Assembly (NCBI GenBank): GCA_023389105.1
Contig: JAEWEY010000010.1
Location: forward strand, 124,001 to 188,000
Source of the DNA: Pseudomonadota bacterium
GTDB lineage: Bacteria; Pseudomonadota; Alphaproteobacteria; Sphingomonadales; Sphingomonadaceae
Direction of reading: 5' to 3'
Length of the DNA stretch: 64,000 bases
The translations under genes and the position numbers were made by a program. Shown here piece after piece: positions 23,014 through 29,447 of the stretch. Below the pieces are notes generated by a model. That model worked only from the letters and a program-made list of their open reading frames with translations. It did no database searches and was not told the origin of the DNA. The stretch's first letter is position 1. Each line of letters begins with the position of its first letter.

Positions 23014-23234
23014 GCCGCGAGATATTCGTCCGGCTCGATGAGAAGAAGGTCATCGCGGATTGCGCGGCCGCTGGGTTTACGATTTCGACCATCGAACGCA
23101 TCCCGAGCGGCGGCGTTCGGTTGGTCCTCAGCAGCAGTTTCGGCGCGCATCAGATGCGGCAGAAGTACAAGTATCAGCTCATCGAAGAGACCGTCACGCG
23201 CGAACGCATCCGTCCGCGCAAGCCCAGTTGGTAA
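23010..23234 (+). CDS. Small basic protein, 74 aa
   Basis: ATG 23010 overlaps the previous stop in ATGA. The product MSREIFVRLDEKKVIADCAA has a single Cys, a central STIERIPSGGVRLVLSSSFG beta hairpin and an Arg/Lys-rich C-terminus (TRERIRPRKPSW). It could bind nucleic acid, but no domain is recognised. It is the third member of the overlapping chain. Confidence 0.68.
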   Translation: MSREIFVRLDEKKVIADCAAAGFTISTIERIPSGGVRLVLSSSFGAHQMRQKYKYQLIEETVTRERIRPRKPSW

Positions 23235-23246
23235 GGAAGAATTGAA

Positions 23247-23375
23247 ATGGCGAAAGGCCAGCAGAAATCGAACAAGGAAGCGCGCAAACCGAAGAAGGCC
23301 AAGGTCAAGACGATCGCGGCCAATCCCTCGCAGAAGGGCGGTGCGCGCGGGCTCGAAAACCTGAAGAACGACTAG
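23247..23375 (+). CDS. Tiny Lys-rich protein, 42 aa
   Basis: ATG 23247 has GGAAG upstream. The product starts MAKGQQKSNKEARKPKKAKV and ends GGARGLENLKND. It is extremely basic in its first half, likely disordered, and resembles small conserved proteins seen in alphaproteobacteria. Function unknown. It lies 12 bases after the preceding gene. Confidence 0.65.
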   Translation: MAKGQQKSNKEARKPKKAKVKTIAANPSQKGGARGLENLKND

Positions 23376-23390
23376 GTGCGGAAGGATTAT

Positions 23391-23567
23391 ATGCGACCGC
23401 GAGATCCCGCCGGACAATATAGAACGGAGCCGGGCGCCGGGCGCAGCCCGATGGTTTACGTCATCGGCGGTGCGTCACCCAGTTACATGACGGAAGCCAT
23501 GTATCGGGCGAGAGGGGTCAAGCCGCCTTTTGATGAACTGCCGACCGAGGCTGAGTACGACGCCTAG
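23391..23567 (+). CDS. Small protein, 58 aa
   Basis: ATG 23391 has AAGGA four to five bases upstream; a GTG at 23376, directly after the previous stop, is an alternative (63 aa). The product reads MRPRDPAGQYRTEPGAGRSP, then MVYVIGGASPSYMTEAMYRA and ends FDELPTEAEYDA. It is acidic at the C-terminus, in contrast to its basic neighbour. No domain recognised. It is the last of six consecutive small plus-strand genes. Confidence 0.6.
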   Translation: MRPRDPAGQYRTEPGAGRSPMVYVIGGASPSYMTEAMYRARGVKPPFDELPTEAEYDA

Positions 23568-23620
23568 TGAAACGCCCTCGCTCTTGCCTGCGCACGCGGC
23601 TGAACCGATGTGATTCCAAA

Positions 23621-23797
23621 CTAACCCAAACGCCGGTTCAATTCGGCAACCCGCGTTTCGATGCGCTCGATGGCTTCCGGCGTAGTGGCCTGCAACTCCC
23701 GCAGGCCTTCCGCGTCAACGTGAGTAATTCGTCCGCTGCGCATGCCGCGTAAGAGTTTGACCAGCCGATCGCGTTCTTCGTGCCAACTTTCACTCAT
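23621..23797 (-). CDS. Small helical protein, 58 aa
   Basis: The reverse strand encodes MSESWHEERDRLVKLLRGMR, then SGRITHVDAEGLRELQATTP and EAIERIETRVAELNRRLG. It is charged and helical with leucine spacing consistent with a coiled-coil end. The start codon is in good context. No function is known; it is one of several helical mini-proteins in the 22-25 kb interval. Confidence 0.6.
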   Translation of the reverse strand: MSESWHEERDRLVKLLRGMRSGRITHVDAEGLRELQATTPEAIERIETRVAELNRRLG

Positions 23798-23854
23798 GGC
23801 CTCAACCGTAATTCTTGGAGAGCGGCGTCAGATGCCATCTGGCGCAACCTGCGG

Positions 23855-24061
23855 TCAGACATTGCCGAGTTTCACTGCCTGCCGTTCACCCCGAACTTCC
23901 CCAAGCTCATAAGTGAGGCGCTGTCCCGCCAAGGGCCGGATCTGCGGATTGAAATAAATTCCGCTCCGTTCGAATACCAAATACTCGCCGCCACTGTCGG
24001 CTTCGATCAGGCCGCGTCCCAGGACAGGGTTGAACGACTTCACCGTTCCGCAGAGCCTCAT
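23855..24061 (-). CDS. Cold-shock-domain-like protein, 68 aa
   Basis: MRLCGTVKSFNPVLGRGLIE has the K-x-F-N-x-x-x-G-x-G-x-I strand of a cold-shock domain (RNP1-like), followed by GGEYLVFERSGI in place of the usual F-V-H-x-S-A-I (RNP2). This is a divergent CSD: the aromatic RNA-contact residues are partly missing. The family binds single-stranded RNA or DNA. The start overlaps the upstream gene's stop (ATGA), so it is made together with a second CSD protein. Confidence 0.7.
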   Translation of the reverse strand: MRLCGTVKSFNPVLGRGLIEADSGGEYLVFERSGIYFNPQIRPLAGQRLTYELGEVRGERQAVKLGNV

Positions 24062-24369
24062 GTCGGCCGTTCTTCCGCGACAGTCGCCGCTCGCCTTTTC
24101 TCGGCTGAAGGAAGGAGAATCGCTGACGGTTCACCTAGCCGGGCTGTCGACACGTCGACGTGCAATATTTCAACGACGCGATGCTTGCCTCGATCCGGTG
24201 TGACAGTCACTTGAAGCGTAGTGCCCCGCGGAAGAGCTTCAAACCCAGCGGCGTGAAGAGCATCGATGTGAAGGAAGGCGTCGCCCGAGCCGCTGTCCAA
24301 ATTGACGAAGCCGAACCGTTTCTGGCGGTTGAACCAGCTAAGGCGACCTGCAGAAACTGACTTCACCAT
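24058..24369 (-). CDS. Cold-shock-domain protein with C-terminal extension, 103 aa
   Basis: MVKSVSAGRLSWFNRQKRFG continues FVNLDSGSGDAFLHIDALHA. This is a recognisable cold-shock domain (G-x-L-x-W-F-N-x-x-K-x-F-G-F-V and D-x-F-L-H-I-D), followed by about 30 extra residues (LGEPSAILLPSAEKRR). It should bind single-stranded nucleic acid as an RNA chaperone. It is coupled to the smaller, more divergent CSD gene downstream. Confidence 0.8.
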   Translation of the reverse strand: MVKSVSAGRLSWFNRQKRFGFVNLDSGSGDAFLHIDALHAAGFEALPRGTTLQVTVTPDRGKHRVVEILHVDVSTARLGEPSAILLPSAEKRRAATVAEERPT

Positions 24370-24481
24370 TTGGAGTTGCTCGCGAACTCCCCCGATCCGC
24401 GCAGATATGCCCGGCGCGGACCGGAGGTCCTCCCTCGAGGGAGGGAACCGTCGGATCGGCGGAACTCAGGGGCGCAGAGCC

Positions 24482-24655
24482 TCATCGCCTTAAACTTGTT
24501 GGGTCGATACGGCGGGCGTCGTCGTCAAACTGATCCGCAACAGACTTTAAGGCCTGAGAGCCGCCTGACGTTCGCGCTCTTGATGCCAGTCGACGGCATG
24601 AAGCCGCTTGCTCGCGGAGCGAGTCAGCGGCCTCGCCTCGTGAAACCGGTTCCAT
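24482..24655 (-). CDS. Small C-R-x-LA family protein, 57 aa
   Basis: ATG 24655 overlaps the preceding stop codon (TAATG). The product MEPVSRGEAADSLREQAASC goes on RRLASRARTSGGSQALKSVA and ends DQFDDDARRIDPTSLRR. The layout (helix with A-x-x-C-R-x-LA, a short turn, a helix with D/E-x-x-A) matches the gene at 25016-25195 (DRAKDCRNLAKGARYVADRI). These look like two-helix hairpins. Function unknown. Confidence 0.65.
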   Translation of the reverse strand: MEPVSRGEAADSLREQAASCRRLASRARTSGGSQALKSVADQFDDDARRIDPTSLRR

Positions 24656-24816
24656 TAGGCTTTCGCTAGTTTGAGCGGGGACTTCGTGGCCGGGGCGCGT
24701 AAAGCATGGTCTTCCGAAAGTTCGCGGTGGATGCGCCGCAACTCTTCTGAACTTGCAATCTGATCGGCCCTGAACAGCGAAATCTGGTGGCGCTGATAAT
24801 GGTCGCTGGGATCCAC
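24655..24816 (-). CDS. Tiny HQ-x-SLF-x-AD family protein, 53 aa
   Basis: A GTG start at 24816 has AGGAG nine bases upstream. The product VDPSDHYQRHQISLFRADQI continues ASSEELRRIHRELSEDHALR. It is a paralogue of the protein at 22709-22867, sharing Y-x-R-H-Q-x-S-L-F-x-A-D and H-R-E. It overlaps the next small gene by one to three bases. No known domain. Confidence 0.65.
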   Translation of the reverse strand: MDPSDHYQRHQISLFRADQIASSEELRRIHRELSEDHALRAPATKSPLKLAKA

Positions 24817-24934
24817 GTCGTGCTCTCCTCTGCGTAAGCGGGAGCACGGTTCGTCTCTCAGGCGCGCGGGCCTACGGTGAGATATTCCGCGCGATGGCGC
24901 TACTTAACATAAACGGCCCTCTCCCCCTAACGCT

Positions 24935-24965
24935 AACATTCGCTTTTCCACCCAAATCAGACATC
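24935..24965 (+). repeat. 30-nt palindrome family, copy 12, forward
   Basis: A worn copy: left arm AACATTCGC, loop TTTTCCACCCAAA (one base longer), right arm TCAGACATC. Confidence 0.7.
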
Positions 24966-25015
24966 GGTCTAACTTAAGTGGGAGCGACCGCCGGACGACA
25001 GTTCTAGCTGGCTCA

Positions 25016-25195
25016 GTGAGAACGACATCCCAACGGTTCAGGGACAGAGCCAAAGACTGCCGCAATCTTGCAAAGGGCGCTCGTTACGTCGCCGATCGCA
25101 TTATGCTGGAAGAGATCGCCGAAGACCTCGACGCGGAAGCAACTCGCTTGGAAGCCGATCGGCTGAACGATAACAGCCCGCTGACAAAATCCTAG
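25016..25195 (+). CDS. Small C-R-x-LA family protein, 59 aa
   Basis: From a GTG at 25016 the product VRTTSQRFRDRAKDCRNLAK continues GARYVADRIMLEEIAEDLDA and ends SPLTKS. It is a helical hairpin paralogue of the 24482-24655 product (REQAASCRRLA against RDRAKDCRNLA). The stop TAG is shared with the edge of palindrome copy 13. No clear ribosome-binding site, so the start is uncertain. Confidence 0.6.
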   Translation: MRTTSQRFRDRAKDCRNLAKGARYVADRIMLEEIAEDLDAEATRLEADRLNDNSPLTKS

Positions 25196-25223
25196 CGTCT
25201 GCTTTCCACCCATTGCAGACGCT
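25194..25223 (+). repeat. 30-nt palindrome family, copy 13, forward, perfect stem
   Basis: Arms AGCGTCTGC and GCAGACGCT pair over all nine bases around loop TTTCCACCCATT. Compared with the majority arms (AATGTCCGC and GCGGACATT) three positions have changed on both sides, so pairing is kept. It is the last forward-oriented copy in the window. Confidence 0.93.
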
Positions 25224-25256
25224 GGCGCCCGCATCCCTAACAGCTACAGTAATGAC

Positions 25257-25598
25257 ATGATCGATTGCCCCAGCGCGTATGTTGTCGATGGTGACTCGCT
25301 ACGTTGTGGAACTGAGCGGATCAGGTTGCTGGGCATCGACGCGCCTGAAATCTCGCACTGCCCTGTTTGGCGAGTTTGCACTGCAGGTGATGGACAGGCG
25401 TCCAAGCAAAGCTTGATCGATGCTTTGCGCAACGGCCGGGTGCGATACCGGGCTATAACTATCGACCGTTTTGGTCGCACCGTCGCTGTTGTGTGGGCGG
25501 GAGCCGTCAATCTGTCCTGCTGGCAGCTTCAGCGTGCCCAAGCGGTCTACAAGCCGACTTGGGACAACGGTAGGATCATTGCTCGCGCATGTCGTTAA
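25257..25598 (+). CDS. Thermonuclease family (SNase-like) protein, 113 aa
   Basis: MIDCPSAYVVDGDSLRCGTE then RIRLLGIDAPEISHC is the staphylococcal-nuclease OB-fold signature, with V-x-D-G-D-x-L and R-L-x-G-I-D-A-P-E supplying Ca(II)-binding Asp residues and a catalytic Arg. A second region, YRAITIDRFGRTVAVVW, matches the D-x-x-G-R motif. There is no obvious signal peptide. The expected activity is Ca-dependent cleavage of DNA or RNA. A tiny membrane-peptide gene overlaps its 3' end. Confidence 0.85.
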   Translation: MIDCPSAYVVDGDSLRCGTERIRLLGIDAPEISHCPVWRVCTAGDGQASKQSLIDALRNGRVRYRAITIDRFGRTVAVVWAGAVNLSCWQLQRAQAVYKPTWDNGRIIARACR

Positions 25599-25693
25599 AG
25601 ACGAACGGTCAGCGGCCGGGGAATTATCCCGGCTGGCGATTGATCCTTGTCGCCATGATCGTCGTCCTGGCGCTGTCATTGCTTATCGGCTGA
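25589..25693 (+). CDS. Tiny single-pass membrane peptide, 34 aa
   Basis: The product MSLKTNGQRPGNYPGWRLIL ends VAMIVVLALSLLIG: a short basic head then one membrane helix of about 18 residues. It overlaps the nuclease gene end by ten bases in another frame. No ribosome-binding site is strong, so support rests on the hydrophobic pattern and position. Confidence 0.42.
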   Translation: MSLKTNGQRPGNYPGWRLILVAMIVVLALSLLIG

Positions 25694-25754
25694 CTTAGCG
25701 GACCTGAGAACTGAGGCGACGCGTAGGGTCTCCAGCTCAGCTGGAGTTTATCCG

Positions 25755-26366
25755 ATGCTTTACTCACCCGCTTTTCGCTTTCCTGCCTGTCGGCCGACGG
25801 GAGCCAAGCTTGCCCTGAAACCCTTTCATGTTTGGGGCATTCGCGTTCGCTTGCAGGTTGCCAATCGTGCGAGGGACTTGGCGCTTTTCGACCTGGCACT
25901 CGACAGCAAGCTCCGTGGATGTGACCTCGTCAAATTGAGGGTCGGCGATGTCACGACCCCGAGCGGCGTCCGGTCTCGCGTCATGGTGCTCCAGCAGAAA
26001 ACCGGCCGCCCTGTTCAGTTCGAGATCACCGAACAGGCTCGGCGATCGATCGCGTCCTGGATCGAACGCCGTTCGCTTGGACCGCAGGATTTTCTGTTTC
26101 CGAGCCGGATGAGGGCGGGCTACCCAATCTTTACTCGACAGTACGCGCGATTGGTGGATCAGTGGGTCGCACTCGTTGGCCTCGACCCGGCTGGATACGG
26201 CACCCACAGTCTGCGTCGGACGAAGGTGGCGCTGCTTTACAAGAAGACCGGTAATCTTCGGGCCTGCCAACTGCTGCTTGGCCATACCAAGCTTGAAAGC
26301 ACGGTTCGCTATCTTGGTGTTGAGGTCGATGATGCGCTCGAACTCTCCGAGGCGCTGGAGCTATGA
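25755..26366 (+). CDS. Short tyrosine recombinase / integrase, catalytic domain only, 203 aa
   Basis: All catalytic residues of tyrosine recombinases are present: R54 (KLRGCDLVKL), K82 (QQKTGRP), H151 and R154 (HSLRRTK), H177 (LLGHTKLES) and nucleophile Y186 (VRYLGVE). The protein lacks the usual N-terminal arm- and core-binding domain (most integrases exceed 300 aa), having only about 40 residues ahead of the catalytic domain. Such short forms recur in proteobacteria and their sites are unknown. It lies at the point where the orientation of the palindrome family switches. A tiny membrane gene, a Zn-ribbon gene and an SRAP gene follow in the same direction. Confidence 0.88.
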   Translation: MLYSPAFRFPACRPTGAKLALKPFHVWGIRVRLQVANRARDLALFDLALDSKLRGCDLVKLRVGDVTTPSGVRSRVMVLQQKTGRPVQFEITEQARRSIASWIERRSLGPQDFLFPSRMRAGYPIFTRQYARLVDQWVALVGLDPAGYGTHSLRRTKVALLYKKTGNLRACQLLLGHTKLESTVRYLGVEVDDALELSEALEL

Positions 26367-26425
26367 CGATTTAGCTTTCCTACACCAGAACAAATATAGA
26401 ACAGTCGACGCGAGGAGTCGCGCCG

Positions 26426-26518
26426 ATGATTGTTCTCGATGCCCCATCGTTACTGGGCCTTGCAGCGTTGCTGACCAGCATTTCTGCCCTTGTCTGGTCT
26501 TTGCGACGGCGGCCTTAG
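26426..26518 (+). CDS. Tiny membrane peptide, 30 aa
   Basis: ATG 26426 has GAGGAG nearby upstream. The product starts MIVLDAPSLLGLAALLTSIS and ends LVWSLRRRP: one membrane helix with an Arg-rich cytoplasmic end. Size resembles small membrane regulators or holin-like peptides, but function is unknown. It is followed after three bases by the Zn-ribbon gene. Confidence 0.55.
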   Translation: MIVLDAPSLLGLAALLTSISALVWSLRRRP

Positions 26519-26521
26519 CTT

Positions 26522-26746
26522 ATGTCAACGAAGCATGTCCGAACGGCGTTCGACCTCGTCCGCTTTGGCCTCGGCTTGAGCGTGAAATGCAAGGCGTGTG
26601 GGCATGGTCTCACGCTCGACGGCTGGGAAGTCGCACGGGAGATCGGTCAACTGCCACTGCGGGATCTCCAGTCCAAGCTTCGCTGCTCAACTTGTTCAAA
26701 GAAGCAGGTGGAAATGCAATTCCTCCACCCGCCAAAGTCGCGTTGA
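26522..26746 (+). CDS. Small zinc-ribbon-like protein, 74 aa
   Basis: MSTKHVRTAFDLVRFGLGLS precedes VKCKACGHGLTLDGWEVA and LRCSTCSKKQVEMQFLHPP. Two C-x-x-C knuckles about 30 residues apart form a classic zinc-ribbon arrangement. It may bind DNA or RNA, or act in a protein complex. It sits between the integrase/tiny-membrane genes and the SRAP gene. Confidence 0.7.
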   Translation: MSTKHVRTAFDLVRFGLGLSVKCKACGHGLTLDGWEVAREIGQLPLRDLQSKLRCSTCSKKQVEMQFLHPPKSR

Positions 26747-26812
26747 GCACCAAGACAGAAGCGGCGCCGCACTGCCTTTGACACGGTCGGCGCGGCGCTT
26801 ATCCAGCCAGCT

Positions 26813-27424
26813 ATGTGCAACCTGTACCGTCTGACCAAGCCCACCAGCGAAGTCGCTAAGCTGTTCGGCGCAAGCGTCGGTAGCGTGGGCAACGCTGGCG
26901 GTGGCGAAGTCTTTCCGGGCTATCCTGGTCTCGTCGTTGCGGACGGCGAATTGCGCTCAATGACCTGGGGCTTTCCGTTGGTCCTGAAGGGTAAGAACGG
27001 TCAGCCGCTCAAACCTAAGCCCGTCAACAATGCGCGAGCGGACAAGCTCGACGGCTTCATGTGGCGATACTCGTTTCAGGAACGGCGGTGTCTCATCCCG
27101 GTCAGCAGGTTCGCGGAAGCCGAAGGCGAGAAGGGCGCCAAGACCCGAACGTGGTTCTCGCTTCCCGACCAAGACGTCTTCGCGGTGGCCGGCCTGTGGC
27201 GCGACAGTCCCGAATGGGGCCTGTGCTACACGATGGTGATGACCGAGGCCTGTCTTCACGTCGCCGATGTGCATGACCGGATGCCGGTCATATTGAGAAA
27301 GGGAGATTGGGCTGATTGGCTTGACGGGCCGGCTGACGCGGCTGGGCTCCTATGCCGGCCTTATCCTGACTTGATGGTGTGCGATCGAACCAGCGAAGCC
27401 TGGGTAAGAGCGAAAGCCTCGTAG
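26813..27424 (+). CDS. SOS response-associated peptidase family protein (SRAP, YedK/HMCES)
   Basis: The 203-aa product starts MCNLYRLTKP; Cys2 becomes the N-terminal catalytic Cys that makes a thiazolidine crosslink with abasic sites in single-stranded DNA. Other SRAP marks are NNARAD (residues 72-77), CLIPVSRFAEAEG with the active Glu near 102, and the His in DVHDRMPVIL (H154). It protects abasic sites during replication. Its stop TAG is inside palindrome copy 14. Its neighbours (integrase, Zn-ribbon) also deal with DNA. Confidence 0.92.
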   Translation: MCNLYRLTKPTSEVAKLFGASVGSVGNAGGGEVFPGYPGLVVADGELRSMTWGFPLVLKGKNGQPLKPKPVNNARADKLDGFMWRYSFQERRCLIPVSRFAEAEGEKGAKTRTWFSLPDQDVFAVAGLWRDSPEWGLCYTMVMTEACLHVADVHDRMPVILRKGDWADWLDGPADAAGLLCRPYPDLMVCDRTSEAWVRAKAS

Positions 27425-27454
27425 CGTCCGCGATGGGTGGAAAGCCGACACATT
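27423..27454 (-). repeat. 30-nt palindrome family, copy 14, reverse; first reverse copy
   Basis: Left arm AGCGTCCGC, loop GATGGGTGGAAA and right arm GCCGACACATT (two extra bases). Reverse means the loop reads AATGGGT(G/C)GAAA on the plus strand. The stop codon of the SRAP gene lies in its edge. Confidence 0.85.
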
Positions 27455-27463
27455 AGCGGCGGA

Positions 27464-28879
27464 TTAGAAATCAGGAGGGGTGAAGGTAATGTTGTCGCTG
27501 TCCGCCATTACCCGGCGCATTTTGCGGGAGATAAGAAAGAGCGGATAGAACGATGCCAAAATTGCCAGCGAGGCGAGACTATTGAGCGGGTTGCCCACTA
27601 CGTAGAGAGTCAGCAACGCTATTCCGCCGAGCACGACTAGACCGGGGACGATAGGATAGAGGCGTGCTCGAAATGGACGAGGCAAGGCGGGTTCTCTCCT
27701 CCGCAGCACGAACAGGGAAACGTAAATGACGGTGTCGCCAGCGATCCCGAGGAAAGCGGCGATTGCAAGCAGCGCTTCGAAGCTGCCGCTAACTGCGAAT
27801 GCCCCAATGACAAGTGCAGTGAGAGCAAGGGCAATATTTGGCGTGCCTCCGCGGTTGAGTTTCATCAGGGTCGCTGGAAGGAAACCATCGCGGCTCATCG
27901 CGAAGAGCACCCGAGGCACATAAAGGATCTGGGCATTGATAATGCCGACAATGGCGAGGAGCGCCAGGACAGCAATGGCGCGCCCGCCAGTAGCTCCTAG
28001 CATCAAAGTCGCCGCGTCGGCTGCCGGAAGCTTCGATTGAGCGAGCGTCTCAACCGGAAGCGCATAGAACAGGCCAGCATTCACAAGCACGTAGACCACC
28101 GCGATAGCCGCTACCCCTAGAAACAGGCCTCGCGGTATTGTTCTCGTCGGGTTCTTATTCTCTTCCGAAAAATAGACGGGGCTATTCCAGCCAGCGTAGG
28201 TCTCCATGATCGCCGCAAAGGTCAAGGCGATTGCTGCAGCTCCGAGGGGTTTGTGCGTTGCTGACGCGAACAGATCCGGAGCGTGGTAAGATTGGCCGGC
28301 TCCGATCCAGAAGCAGCCTGCGGCGAGCATCAGGAGCCCGGCGACCTTAGCGAAACTGATCAGCTTTTGGGATAGTTCGCCGGCGCGCAGACCTATCCAA
28401 TTGATGGCGGCGACTATCGCCAGGATGATGAGCGCGCCGAGGTTTACGCGCGTGGAAAGCGCTGGGATCAACGTTCCGGCAATCTCGCTCGCTGCAATCG
28501 AGGAATATGCAGCGCCGCAGCAGCTCAAGACAAAGTCGTTGAGGCCCCCCGAAAAGCCAAGAAAATCGCCGTATGCTCGTTTAGTGTAGACATAGCCTCC
28601 CCCAACTTCAGGTAGAGCGGTAGCTAGTTCGGCCAACGTATTTGCGCCCGCTAGAGCGTAAAGACCTCCGGCGGCCCAGAGAATCAGCGCGAGGCGCACA
28701 AAGCTAATTTGCCCGGCAATCGTACCAGGCGTCCGCAAAATGCCGACGCCGACCGCGCCGCCAATGCAAATGGCAAGCCCGAAGCTAGTGCCCAGGATCC
28801 TGCGCAACGGAGCGCCGCTTTGGTTTTCGCGGAAATCGATTTGTGAGACTCGCACGACTTTGCCGCGACGGCAACCCAT
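27464..28879 (-). CDS. APC-family amino acid permease, 471 aa
   Basis: A membrane protein with about 12 helices. The first half carries the APC signature SFGLAICIGGAVGVGILRTP near residue 35 and LPEVGGGYVYTKRAYGDFLG near 90. Later helices include MSRDGFLPATLMKLNRGGTP, a loop typical of the family. It should import an amino acid or related amine by proton symport at the inner membrane; substrate not evident. ATG 28879 has no good ribosome-binding site; a GTG at 28855 is an alternative. It stands alone and is divergent from the PepSY/two-component operon. Confidence 0.88.
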   Translation of the reverse strand: MGCRRGKVVRVSQIDFRENQSGAPLRRILGTSFGLAICIGGAVGVGILRTPGTIAGQISFVRLALILWAAGGLYALAGANTLAELATALPEVGGGYVYTKRAYGDFLGFSGGLNDFVLSCCGAAYSSIAASEIAGTLIPALSTRVNLGALIILAIVAAINWIGLRAGELSQKLISFAKVAGLLMLAAGCFWIGAGQSYHAPDLFASATHKPLGAAAIALTFAAIMETYAGWNSPVYFSEENKNPTRTIPRGLFLGVAAIAVVYVLVNAGLFYALPVETLAQSKLPAADAATLMLGATGGRAIAVLALLAIVGIINAQILYVPRVLFAMSRDGFLPATLMKLNRGGTPNIALALTALVIGAFAVSGSFEALLAIAAFLGIAGDTVIYVSLFVLRRREPALPRPFRARLYPIVPGLVVLGGIALLTLYVVGNPLNSLASLAILASFYPLFLISRKMRRVMADSDNITFTPPDF

Positions 28880-28922
28880 GGGAGTTTGGCAACAATGGAT
28901 CGAAAGCGATCTTCGTCCTGCT

Positions 28923-28952
28923 CATGGCAGGAATGGCTCGAAACCTGCCACT
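28923..28952 (-). repeat. 30-nt palindrome family, divergent copy, reverse
   Basis: Arms ATGGCAGG and CCTGCCA pair around loop AATGGCTCGAAA, with CTAG following. The loop matches the family consensus at ten of twelve positions, while the stem is a different base-paired sequence, so structure is kept and sequence is not. Confidence 0.65.
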
Positions 28953-29141
28953 AGCTAAGCTGCAAATGATTTGGCTTGAAGGGAAGGCCTGCGGGCCGAT
29001 GCACAGCGATGTTCTACGACGATTATCCGACGAAAGGGCCACAATCGCTTTTGTTGGGAATTTGTATGGTTTCGGCAATCGAGAGCGAAGCTAGAGCGGG
29101 CTAATTCAGACCTTCCCCCATCCTTCAGGAAGGAAACCAGT

Positions 29142-29432
29142 ATGTCCAAGATTTTGCGTATCGCGGCTGCGGTCGCCCTGCTCGGTGCAGGTAGCGTCGC
29201 TACAGCAACAGCCAAGGCACCGACCCCGCGCATTTCGATGGCGGCGGCAAAGTCGATGGCCCTCAAACTCGCCCCCGGCAGGATCATCTCCAGCGAATAT
29301 GAGAAGGAAGGCGGTGGATGGCGCTATTCTTTCGACATCCAGCAACGCGGCCACGTCCAAGAAATCGGCATCGATGGCCAGACCGGAAAGCTCGTTGAGA
29401 ACAAGTCCGAGGGCAAGGTCGACCACGACTAA
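29142..29432 (+). CDS. PepSY domain protein, exported, 96 aa
   Basis: MSKILRIAAAVALLGAGSVA is a signal peptide. The mature part matches the PepSY fold: ISMAAAKSMALKLAPGRIIS, then WRYSFDIQQRGHVQEIGIDG and QTGKLVENK. Periplasmic PepSY proteins may modulate proteases or act as sensors or inhibitors near two-component systems. A good AGGAAGG site precedes the ATG, and the response regulator starts 15 bases downstream, so it is part of that operon. Confidence 0.85.
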   Translation: MSKILRIAAAVALLGAGSVATATAKAPTPRISMAAAKSMALKLAPGRIISSEYEKEGGGWRYSFDIQQRGHVQEIGIDGQTGKLVENKSEGKVDHD

Positions 29433-29447
29433 GGAGGGCTGCAGGGC

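Noticed and set aside
25224..27422. dif site at the repeat-orientation switch
   Set aside because: I looked for a 28-bp XerCD-like sequence with a central AT-rich palindrome and found none convincing.
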